Shown here: positions 1-9,500 of the stretch, in pieces
Layout: each line of letters begins with the position of its first letter
How positions within the stretch are numbered: the stretch's first letter is position 1
Assembly: GCA_964351745.1 (NCBI GenBank)
Contig: CAYGPI010000020.1
Coordinates: forward strand, 1 to 31,822
Source: CAYNJF01 sp964351745
GTDB taxonomy: Bacteria; Pseudomonadota; Gammaproteobacteria; Berkiellales; Berkiellaceae
Direction of reading: 5' to 3'
DNA: 31,822 nt
Notes under the pieces: generated by a model
What the model was told of the DNA's origin: nothing
The model's database searches: none
What the model saw: the letters and a program-made list of their open reading frames with translations, nothing else
Program-made: the position numbers and the translations under genes

Positions 1-1725
1 GATTATAACCGTGAACTAATTTCTAAGGGTGGCGGCATCTTTGAGCGCTCTGCAAAATCAATCACCATGACGCCAGAAATGAAATTATTGTTGGGTGTTC
101 AACAAGATAAAATGATTCCCAATGATCTGATTCGAGCTATTTTAAAGACTAAGGTTGACTTGCTGTGGAATGGTGGTATTGGCACCTATGTTAAATCGCA
201 AGTAGAGCACAACAGTGATGTTGGAGACAGAGCTAATGACGCTCTTAGAATTAATGGGATTGACTTGAATTGCCGTGTTCTGGGTGAAGGCGGAAACTTG
301 GGCTTCACTCAACTTGGTAGAATTGAGTATGCACTGCACGGTGGTCGATTAAACACAGATGCCATTGATAATTCAGCTGGGGTCGACTGCTCTGACCATG
401 AAGTAAACATTAAAATATTATTGAATGATATTGTCAAAAAAGGTGATTTAACCTTAAAGCAACGTAATGTCTTATTAGAGAGTATGACAAGTGAAGTGTC
501 TGATTTAGTGCTGGCGAATAATAAAAATCAAACAAGAGCCTTGAGTGTTGCCTTGTTGCAGCCAGCAAAGAACGTCAATATGTACTCTAGACTTATTGAA
601 TTTCTTGAGAAAAATGCTAGTTTAGATAGAGACATTGAGTTCCTTCCAGACAAGGAGGTTTTAAAAACTAGAAAGCAAAATGGGCAGGGGTTAACTCGAC
701 CAGAGCTTTCCATTTTGTTTGCTTATGCCAAGACATGGTTAAAAGAAGAGCTGCTAAACTCTGACTTGCCTGAGGATGAAGGCATTCGACATATGTTAGA
801 AACAGCATTTCCAGTTGTTTTGCGAGAAAAATATTTAGACGAGATGAATGCTCATCGCTTAAAACGTGAAATCATTGTCATGCAGGTTGCCAATCAAACC
901 ATTAATAACATGGGGCCTAATTTTGTTGCACGCTTACAAGATGAAACGGGCGCCACAGCTCCAGAGATTATTCATGCTTACGTCTTAGCTAAGGATATTT
1001 TCAATGAGGAACTGTATTATCAAGAAATAGAGGCCTTAGGGTTTAGCATTGACAGTGAAGTTCAGCTTAGCCTGCTGCATGAGTTTAATCGTTTGATACG
1101 AAGAGCTACGAGATGGTTGTTACGTCATGCTCGAGCTGGATTGGTTGTGCAAAACCTTAAAGATGATTACAAGCAAGCCATTGATAAGCTTTCTCGACAA
1201 ATTCGTCCTAGTTTAAAAGCACAAACGAAAGAATATTTCGAGAAGGTGGCGAAAGACTATATCGACGCTAAAGTGCCAAGCGAACTTGCCTATAAATCAG
1301 GGGCATTGGGTGTTTTAGCTTCAGGGCTTGATATTGTCGAAGCATCGATGACGCATCGTCTACCACTTGAGCATGTGATTGCGACTTATTTTTCTGTTGG
1401 TGCGCGTTTGGAGCTAGGTTGGTTTAGAGAGCAAATTAAATTACATCCAGTCTCAAGCCACTGGGATGCCTTGGCTCGTTCAACTTATCGTGATGATTTG
1501 GATAAACAGCAACGAAATCTAACGATTTCTATTTTACAAATGGATGGTGATGTGACTGATATTGAGGCTAAAATTGATGCCTGGATTGCTCATCATAACT
1601 TGCTTGTCGATAGATTTAGACAATTACTTTCTGATTTAAAAGCTCAGCCAAAGCGAAACTTTACGATGTATTCTGTTGCGCTTCGAGAATTGTTGGATTT
1701 ATCTCAAGCATCGAAAGTAGCCTAG
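1..1725 (+). CDS. gdhB: NAD-specific glutamate dehydrogenase, C-terminal part (cut by window start)
   Basis: The reading frame is open from base 1, so only the last 574 residues are seen. The large (about 1600-residue) NAD-dependent glutamate dehydrogenases oxidatively deaminate glutamate to 2-oxoglutarate and ammonia in the cytoplasm. The first visible residues (DYNRELISKGGGIFERSAKS) match the conserved stretch at the end of the catalytic domain of this family. They are followed by WNGGIGTYVK and by RVLGEGGNLGFTQLGRIEYA, which belong to the dinucleotide-binding half. The remaining 400 or so residues are the helical C-terminal domain typical of the large form and absent from the short hexameric enzymes. 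An ATG at 67 is internal, not a start. The gene precedes pyrD on the same strand with a 65-base gap. Confidence 0.93.
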   Translation, partial: DYNRELISKGGGIFERSAKSITMTPEMKLLLGVQQDKMIPNDLIRAILKTKVDLLWNGGIGTYVKSQVEHNSDVGDRANDALRINGIDLNCRVLGEGGNLGFTQLGRIEYALHGGRLNTDAIDNSAGVDCSDHEVNIKILLNDIVKKGDLTLKQRNVLLESMTSEVSDLVLANNKNQTRALSVALLQPAKNVNMYSRLIEFLEKNASLDRDIEFLPDKEVLKTRKQNGQGLTRPELSILFAYAKTWLKEELLNSDLPEDEGIRHMLETAFPVVLREKYLDEMNAHRLKREIIVMQVANQTINNMGPNFVARLQDETGATAPEIIHAYVLAKDIFNEELYYQEIEALGFSIDSEVQLSLLHEFNRLIRRATRWLLRHARAGLVVQNLKDDYKQAIDKLSRQIRPSLKAQTKEYFEKVAKDYIDAKVPSELAYKSGALGVLASGLDIVEASMTHRLPLEHVIATYFSVGARLELGWFREQIKLHPVSSHWDALARSTYRDDLDKQQRNLTISILQMDGDVTDIEAKIDAWIAHHNLLVDRFRQLLSDLKAQPKRNFTMYSVALRELLDLSQASKVA

Positions 1726-1744
1726 TGGTTCGTTGAAACAATTA

Positions 1745-1788
1745 TAAGAATTAAGAATAAGAATTAAGAATAAGAATAAGAATAAGAA
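1745..1788 (+). repeat. TAAGAA hexanucleotide tandem repeat abutting the pyrD start codon
   Basis: About seven head-to-tail copies of TAAGAA; the first and third carry one extra T (TAAGAAT). The tract ends two bases before the ATG of pyrD and fills the place where a Shine-Dalgarno sequence should be. Each unit contains a TAA stop, so it is not coding in that frame. Simple-sequence tracts of this kind change length by slipped-strand pairing; here a length change would alter the spacing and structure of the pyrD translation initiation region. The regulatory role is inference. Confidence 0.85.
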
Positions 1789-1790
1789 TC

Positions 1791-2786
1791 ATGCTTTATG
1801 AATTAGCCAAGCCATTTTTATTTAAGATGGAGCCCGAAAGGGCTCATCGTTTAGCTATGAAAGCATTGAAAATGACAACCCCTTGGGTTTCTAATCAGAT
1901 GTATTATAAGCCAGTGAGCGTGATGGGCTTAAATTTTCCTAACCGAGTAGGATTGGCTGCAGGCTTTGATAAAAATGGTGAAGTCTTTGAAGCGTTGTTT
2001 AAATGTGGATTTGGATTTGTAGAAGTGGGTACTTTGACCCCTAAAGGCCAGGTAGGTAACCCCACGCCAAGGCTATTTCGATTAAGCGAAGATAAAGCTA
2101 TTATCAATCGTATGGGGTTTAACAACAGAGGCGTTGATGGCTTTTTAAAAGACTATAAAAAGCAGTCTAAATTGGGCATTTTGGGTATTAACATTGGAAA
2201 AAATAAAGAAACCTCAGATAGTGAAACCATCAGTGATTACAGGATCGCTTATGAAAAGGTGTACGATGCTGCTGATTATGTCACGATTAATGTTTCTTCG
2301 CCTAATACGCCAGGTTTAAGACTGTTTGAGTCTGGGGATGAGCTGATTAAGCTACTAAGAGCTTTACAAGCTGAGAGGAAGCGACATGAGGACTACTTTC
2401 AAAAAAGGGTGCCTTTGGTTCTTAAAATATCTCCTGATTTAGCAGATGAAGATTTGAAGCTAACCGCTCAGGCCATTTTAGAGTATGGCTTAGATGGTGT
2501 TATTGCTACGAATACAACCTTGTCAAGAGACGATTTGACTCATTCACTTAAAAGAGAGCAGGGTGGGCTCAGCGGGGCGCCCTTAACGAGCCGCTCGACA
2601 CAAGTGGTTTCAAAACTCGCGACTCTAATGCAAGGTGCTGTGCCAATCATTGCTGCTGGGGGAATAGGGAGTGAAGCAGAGGCTAAGGAGAAACTCGAGG
2701 CTGGTGCTTCTCTAGTACAGATTTATACTGGTTTCATCTATCAAGGTCCAAAGTTAATCTCAAAGTTAGTCCGAACGCTTTCCTGA
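1791..2786 (+). CDS. pyrD: Dihydroorotate dehydrogenase (quinone), class 2
   Basis: A 331-residue enzyme that oxidises dihydroorotate to orotate in pyrimidine synthesis, passing electrons through FMN to the membrane quinone pool. The N-terminal MLYELAKPFLFKMEPERAHR is the amphipathic membrane-associating helix diagnostic of class 2 enzymes. FMN and substrate motifs follow: GLAAGFDKNGE (54-64), EVGTLTPKGQVGNPTPRLFR (78-97), NRMGFNN (106-112) and NVSSPNTPGLR (167-177), where Ser170 corresponds to the catalytic base serine of class 2 (class 1 uses cysteine). IAAGGIG near the C-terminus is the phosphate-binding loop. Length matches the family. The start at 1791 is supported by homology, but there is no visible Shine-Dalgarno: a TAAGAA repeat lies directly upstream. 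Confidence 0.97.
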   Translation: MLYELAKPFLFKMEPERAHRLAMKALKMTTPWVSNQMYYKPVSVMGLNFPNRVGLAAGFDKNGEVFEALFKCGFGFVEVGTLTPKGQVGNPTPRLFRLSEDKAIINRMGFNNRGVDGFLKDYKKQSKLGILGINIGKNKETSDSETISDYRIAYEKVYDAADYVTINVSSPNTPGLRLFESGDELIKLLRALQAERKRHEDYFQKRVPLVLKISPDLADEDLKLTAQAILEYGLDGVIATNTTLSRDDLTHSLKREQGGLSGAPLTSRSTQVVSKLATLMQGAVPIIAAGGIGSEAEAKEKLEAGASLVQIYTGFIYQGPKLISKLVRTLS

Positions 2787-2787
2787 T

Positions 2788-2818
2788 AACCGTAATAGAC
2801 GACCCTGGTATTAAGGTT
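2788..2818 (+). terminator. Weak hairpin just after pyrD
   Basis: AACCGTAATA (2788-2797) and TATTAAGGTT (2809-2818) form a 10-base stem with one mismatch around an 11-base loop, starting two bases after the pyrD stop. No T-tract follows, so an intrinsic terminator is doubtful; it could instead be an mRNA-stabilising 3' structure. Confidence 0.25.
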
Positions 2819-2895
2819 ATTAATGGATTATAAAGTGAACGTCTTAGGTTCGCGATAAATGGTAGATAGGGCTTTATAGATGACATATTAGTAAT

Positions 2896-2925
2896 TTGAA
2901 AGTTTGTTAAAATGAATACCATAAT
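2896..2925 (+). promoter_or_regulatory. Candidate sigma-70 promoter for the cyclotransferase-like gene
   Basis: TTGAAA (2896-2901) and CATAAT (2920-2925) are separated by 18 bases and lie about 30 bases before the ATG at 2956. Each differs from consensus at one position. Found by eye only. Confidence 0.4.
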
Positions 2926-2955
2926 AAAAGATTCAAACAAACAGGGGAACCACAC

Positions 2956-3591
2956 ATGTTAATAAACTTTCAAAAATTGATAATGTCCGCAAGAACTCAA
3001 TCATCACCTGAAACCTATTTATATTTCGCTTTTGGCTCAAATATGGATCCTGATCAAATGATAGAAAGAGTCGGCCCGATTGAGCATTATGAGCCAAAGA
3101 CTTTGCGTGGATACACACTGGTTTTTAATAAATTTAGTGTTAACCGTCAGTGTGGTGCTGCTAACCTCTTAAAGACAGAACAGGCTGATGACATAGTTGA
3201 AGGCGTTATGTACACGCTTTCGAAGTCCCAAATGGACGCGCTTGATATCTGTGAAGGCTACAGACGCCAAAATGGCACTTTATCAAGGAATCCACAAGGT
3301 TATAAGCTTGAACATTTAAGTTTAGATGGGGACATCCAAGCTATAACGTACATCGCTGATGTGACTAAGGGGAAAGGCCAAGCAGAGCGCATTAAAAGAC
3401 GTTTTGACATTGATTTAACCCCGGATCTGTTAAAGCCAAGTTATGAATATGTTTCACGTTTGGTATCAGCTTATGATAAGGGTTTAATTAGCGAATCATA
3501 TAAGGATAGATTGTCTACTGCTCCTATCCAAGAAGCTGAAAGTTTTGCACTATATGAGGCGCCACATTCAAGCCATTGTGCAAGTATATAA
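2956..3591 (+). CDS. Gamma-glutamylcyclotransferase-like protein
   Basis: A 211-residue protein of the GGCT/AIG2-like fold, whose members convert gamma-glutamyl amino acids or related amines to 5-oxoproline. The fold signature is at the N-terminus: YFAFGSNM (about 23-30), the substrate-binding loop after the first strand. LDICEGY (96-102) supplies the acidic residue (Glu100) at the position of the catalytic glutamate of the family. YVSRLVSAYDKGL near the C-terminus is a common feature of these proteins. A GGGG-type ribosome binding site (2944-2947) precedes the ATG at 2956; an internal ATG at 2983 is a possible alternative start, and the homologous fold begins after it. The gene ends only two bases from the stop of the giant convergent gene. 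Substrate cannot be read from the sequence. Confidence 0.8.
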   Translation: MLINFQKLIMSARTQSSPETYLYFAFGSNMDPDQMIERVGPIEHYEPKTLRGYTLVFNKFSVNRQCGAANLLKTEQADDIVEGVMYTLSKSQMDALDICEGYRRQNGTLSRNPQGYKLEHLSLDGDIQAITYIADVTKGKGQAERIKRRFDIDLTPDLLKPSYEYVSRLVSAYDKGLISESYKDRLSTAPIQEAESFALYEAPHSSHCASI

Positions 3592-3593
3592 CA

Positions 3594-6500
3594 TCAATGT
3601 TTCAATCGATTTGATTTTGGCATTTCATGTCGTGCTTTGCCCTCTGGATCCTCAATGGTTTCACCAACCTCAAAAGCTGAGCGTTGCTTAACCTTTTGCT
3701 CAAGCTCTTTGGTATTCTCATATCCAGTGGGATGAGCCATAGAGCTTTGATTTCCAAAAAGGTTAATCACTGCTTTTTGTCTTGTTTTCTTCGTTGATTG
3801 TGGCGCTGGATTATCAGCCATAGTATGAGGCAGAGCGTTGTCGTATTCCTGTTTACGTTGCATAGCGCCTAAAAACATGGCTTCCTCATTGGTCAGTTCA
3901 AGTACTTGCTCTGGATGTGCTCTTAAAAAGTCATCCCACTGCTCTGGATTGTTTATAAGTCCTTCTAAGTCAGAATGTTGATTAAGTGCTTGGGCTAAAG
4001 TTTGGTTTGGGTGGGCTTCAATATATTGATTAATAGTCTGTAGAGTGTCCATGTTTTGCTCCAATAGCTGCTCGTCGAGCGAAGCAATAAGTGTTTGTGC
4101 CTTTGTGCCACCTATTTCAGTGAGCGTGTCTTTCAGCTTGCTCCAGGATTCATTGGTAGGCAAGGCGCCATGATTTTGCTCAATGGCAGCTTGTACGGCC
4201 TTGGCAACTGGATCCTGTTGAGCATTTTTATATAGGAATGTGTTTGAAAATGGTCCAACATTGAGTTGATCACTTAGCGTTAAGACAAGTTGATCTTTAG
4301 CTAATTGTAGAGCTTCTTTTTCATGGCTAAGCAGAGTAGACTCTATTTTATCATCAATCTCTTGTATTTCTTTGCACATCAAAACAAGCTCCTCAATAAA
4401 TGACTTCATATTGTCATCTTCTTGAATTGGTAATTGTCCTAATACTTCTGAGAGATCCGACCAGCAACCTTCGTGAATTTTTTCATGAGCTTTTATGCCA
4501 TCTATCAGTTCATAATATTCTGGATTAAGAGCCCTTATGAATATTTTTGCACGGGCTTCATTTTGTCTTAAATTGATGGCTTGTATCGACTTTAAGCATT
4601 GCTCTGCTTCGTTTGGTCTTTGCTGTTGAGTCTGCTCATAACGCTCTAAGGCATCAAAAACTGCTCTAGGTGACACGGGGAGGGATGCAGCATGAACAAA
4701 GGCTTTTCCCAAAAGTGTGCTTCTATTCTTTGGGTTGGCAACAAAGTCTCGGATCGTTTCTTGGGTACTAAAGGTACTCATGTCTACAGACTCAAAATGA
4801 TCCTCACTAGGAGCACTAGTTGTTTGGCTCGAGTGATTAGTCTGAATAGCATCTTGGATAGTAATAGCAAAAGGACTTGAAGCGTTAACTGATAAATATT
4901 TTTCAATTATTACGTTACATTGATTTTCTGCATTTAATAAATTTAGCTTATTCTTTTCCAATGATTTTGAAGATTTTTGTCTAGGCGATTTAGTTTGTAA
5001 TTGTATTTTTTTATCAAGCCTTGAAATAGATGAAGCCTGTTTTTCTAATGCTTTAATAGTTTTTTCTGCTTTCCTATTAATTATGTTTCTGTCAAAAAAA
5101 GCATAGACGCTAGCGATAGTTTTTCTTAAAAAGGGAAATCGATTAGCTCTTTTTTGATGATGTTGGCGCCTTTCAAATCGGTAACGACTTGTCAGTGCAT
5201 TGATCTGAGTTGGTATAGGGCTTTTAGAAACTGCTGAAGTCTTTTGCTTTAGAGAAGAAGGCTTGATCAAAGGAGTCTTATCGACACCCTCGGATACAGT
5301 TTGTTCACCAAGGCCTTTTATCTCTTGTATAAGTTGATTCTGATGTTTCTGCTTGGTTTTTGCTGATTCTACGATGGCTTTAATAAAATCAATATTTTTC
5401 TTTGATGACATTTGCATAAGAATGCCGCCACCGATAGTATTGAGTACTTTATTTTTTGCCTTTGAAGAGTGAGCCATTTCACTCATTGTTTCATTTGATA
5501 TTTCAGGATGAAACTGGGTCATCATAACAGGCGCACCATACTGAGATTGAGCTGCTTTGACGACTCCTTGATGAATGGCAACAACTTCCAAAGCATCACC
5601 GGGAGATATACCATCACCAATCTCACCAATGGCTTGATTATGACACGAGACAACCCACGGAGAGCTATCTAAGATGCCAGGGATAGTCCCAGCAGTGCCA
5701 GGCACTGTCTCCATCTTTCCGATGCCTTGTACTAAGTAACGTGCGACAGCTCTGGTTTTAGGATTAAAGACTCTCTTATGCTTGTCCATCCAAGAGAGGA
5801 GTTTACTATCGTAGACACGCTGATTTAAATCACCACCATGAAAGACATTGATAATTTGACATCCTCGACAAATGCCCATCAAAGGCTTGCCTTCATTTTT
5901 TTGCTCCTGAATGACGGCAAACTCTAGTATGGATCGCATATAGTCTTTTTCCGGGCTTGATTTTTCATGGGCTTCTTGACCATAAAGATCAGGAGGAATA
6001 TCGGCGCCACCTGGTATGACAAACCCATGTGTTTGACTACAAAAATCTTTTGCCCTTTTGATAATAGCCATAATATCAGGGTTAGACTCGGGGTTTTCCC
6101 TGGCATGGTTGAGAATGAATTGAGCTCTAGACATATTTTCAATGATTGGGCTTTTCTCTTCGACTAATTGTTGATAGCGGCTTAAAGCTCGCTTAACTTG
6201 AGCTTCCAAGCCGGCATCTTCATCGATACCAAGATTGACTTCATTTTCAGGTAAGTAACTAACGCGTAAAGGAATGGCCCCTTCTGCTTTTAATTTATCA
6301 TAAACCTTATACCCAGTATGTCCAGGATGATGTGGCTCCCACAAAATACCCATCACGGGTCTAGGGGGATCTGAGTCTTCTTTTTGAGCTTGGGCAAAGA
6401 AACTGCGATCTTTTGAGGGGAGTATGCAGTCTTTTAGGACTGTCGAACTAAATTGAGCACCTTCATCCTTAGCATTAACAAAGGCGCAAGCTTCAAAACT

Positions 6501-9500
6501 TGAGGCATCAATTCTAACGGAGGATTCAAAACTAGTCGAGGAAAAATCTGTGTAATGAAATTGACAATTTTCTATGTCCATCTTTTCAAACTGACTTTTC
6601 GCAAAATTGCCATCATCAAAATGAGAATTAACTATTTTGGTCTTTGAGAATTCGCAATTCTCAAAGACAGCTTTATTAAAATTACAATTATTAATATGGA
6701 CATTGTTAAATTTTGAGTCTGAAAAATTACATCCTTCTGCTGAGCAGTTATTCAAAGTGAGCCCTGAGTAGTCAATCCCTTTTAATCTTTCCAATCCATG
6801 AGTAACTTTGACACCTGCCCCTAAGGGATGTCTAATCGTGATTGACAAAATTGAGAGATCAATGTTATTAAGTGTCGGAGAATATCCATGCTCTTTTAGT
6901 AAATCTTTTAGCTTTAAAGCGCCAGGCGTTTTGACTTCGTTATATTCTGAAGAAGCTTTAATTAGAGCTTTGAATTCTTCTTGTGTAATGTTACGTAATA
7001 GTCCTGGCTTTTGCTTGGGCAATGATCGCTTAGTGACATCAGAAGGTCTGATCATCTGTGAACCATTTAAAGCTTGACCCAAGTTTTGAATTTCTTCTAG
7101 TAGCCCAGATTTTTTGGCTTGTCTTGTGGCCACAGAGTCAATAAAAGCATCAAAGAGATCAGAATTTGGTGCATTGAGTAGCTGATCATTCAGCGTGTCA
7201 GCTTCTTTGACTTCGGGGTGAAATTGCGTGAGTATGACTGCTTGTTGAGTCGTGCCTTCTAAAGCTTTAATGATATGCTGGGTTGTTGTTGGGGAAGTTT
7301 CATCTTGACCTTGAACTTGCATTTCAATACTCATGACTTCATCTAAACCATGGCCGGCCGTCTCCATGGCTTGGTGATGAAATGAAATAGCACTAATTTG
7401 ATCTTGATCACTATTTCTTATGATACCTGCAATCACCCCAGTAGCATGTTCTTTAGGCTCTAAGCTTTGAACGACATTGACTTGGTCATCTACATGCTCA
7501 GCGGTTTTACCACCATAATAACCGTTAGCAAGCTGAGCACCTCTACAGATTCCCATGAAAGGGGCACCTTTGTTTTCCTGTTCGCTAACAAGGCAAAGTT
7601 CGAGGAACGTCCTATGAAAATTGCCTTCCGTATGCACAGTATGATGTTCGGGTATGGTGGGATCATAATCCTCATTAAAGATGGCGCCTTCTAAATCTAA
7701 TCCACCAGGCATCATAAGCCCGTCAATATGGCTAGCATATAATTTAGCATTAGCAAGTGTTTTTGATACTTCACTGAGATCAATACTGTTTTCACGAGCC
7801 ATGGTTACTAATCTTTGTGGAATGCTTTTAGGTGGTGATGGACGTCTTGGAGGTTTAGGTGCCGTCGTGATTTCACCATTTTCAAATTTATCCAAGTTAG
7901 TTTGGTAATCTTGGGTTTGTTGATCGAAGACTTTCATATCTAAGTCAAACTGGTCTTTATCCTTTTGAAAGTCATCGCGTGCTTGCTCCAGGAGAATATT
8001 TATCTGTATATTTAACTCTTCGCCATTGATTTGATTCGTGGGCGGTTCATATTCAATTTTGATGGGGACAACCCCTTTTTCTTTTAAAATTTTATAAAGT
8101 TTTGCTGCTGTATGGCCTGGCCAATTAGCCTTCCAAACAATGCCTACCTTTTTTAGATTTGGGTCAGTACTAAGTGTGACTTTTTGTGCTGTAAGAGTGT
8201 CATGTTGCTCTTGCGTTAAGGCGCAGTCTTTGAGCTGGCTTTTTTCATCAGCTGTCAAATCAATAAATTCGGCACCTAGCATCGAGGCCTTTTCTATGGT
8301 GGTGCTAGATAATTGACATTGCTCAAGGGTTGCATCAAAGAAATTTGCGTAAGTAAGGTGGCATGACTTGAATGCAACGCCTTCCATGCTACTATAAGAA
8401 AAATCGGTATCTTCCATGTCACAACTTGTTATTTTAGTTTCTGTGATGTCGCAAGATTTAAAAACAGCTCGATTTAAGTCACATTGATTTAAGGTTACAT
8501 TGGTAAAGGATGAGCCATCAAAATTACAGTCTGGAAATTTACATTGTTCAAAAACAATATCTTCAAAGTCTATACTTTTCAAATTGTCATAAGCGTGCAT
8601 CACGCTGCTTCCAGCACCAACTGAAGCTTTTATCGTATTGCCTCTCAGTGAGAAGTTTCTATTTTTTACAGTTGTGCTGAAACCTCTATCTTTGAGTAGT
8701 TGGTTGAATTGAATTCGGCCTTCATTATTCATGCATAATGATTCTTGAATGCTTTTGATTTCTTGCTGTAGTCTCGCAATAGCTTCAGGATCACCTGAGC
8801 CCTCGAGTTGCTGGATTCGACTACTATACTCTTCTAGCTGGGATTGCTTTTGCTTTATTTCTTTGAGTAAAGCGGATAGCTCGCTGTGGTTTATGTTACG
8901 TGGTTTCTTTGGCTTCTTAATTCTTGCTTCGGGCTCTTTAGAAGAAAGACTCGCCCAAGCGGCTTCATGACTTTGGGACAAAGTTGGCTCGGTTCTTTTA
9001 GTAGAGGCAGCTTTTACTTGCGATGGCTTTAATGCTTCCCCCTCGGCTAATAAGCTCCCAAGTTTGTTAATTTCTGATAGCACATTCATGTGTTTAGACT
9101 TATGCGCACGAACTGTATCCACAAAAGCATCCAAGAGTTGAGGGTTTTCTTCTCCTAAAATTTCTCTATATATATCGTCTGTGTAGACTTCTGGGTGATA
9201 TTGAATGGCTAGGACGGGTTGCTGATATATCCCTTCCGCAGCTTTTGTAACATGTTGCGTTTTAGGTCCAGTAGGTGTTTCGACTTCTTGCTCTACTGCA
9301 ATAACCTCTTGCAATCCTTGGCCTAGTCTATCCATAGCTTGATGATGGAAGGAAATGCCAGCCCCTGCTTGAGGGCTACGTCTATAGATATGGGATATGA
9401 TGCCATTGGTCTCAGGTAGGGCTTCTAATGCTTGCACCACATTAACATTGCTTTCAATGTGTTCATGAGAGGTGCCGCCATAAAACATATTAATCATCTG

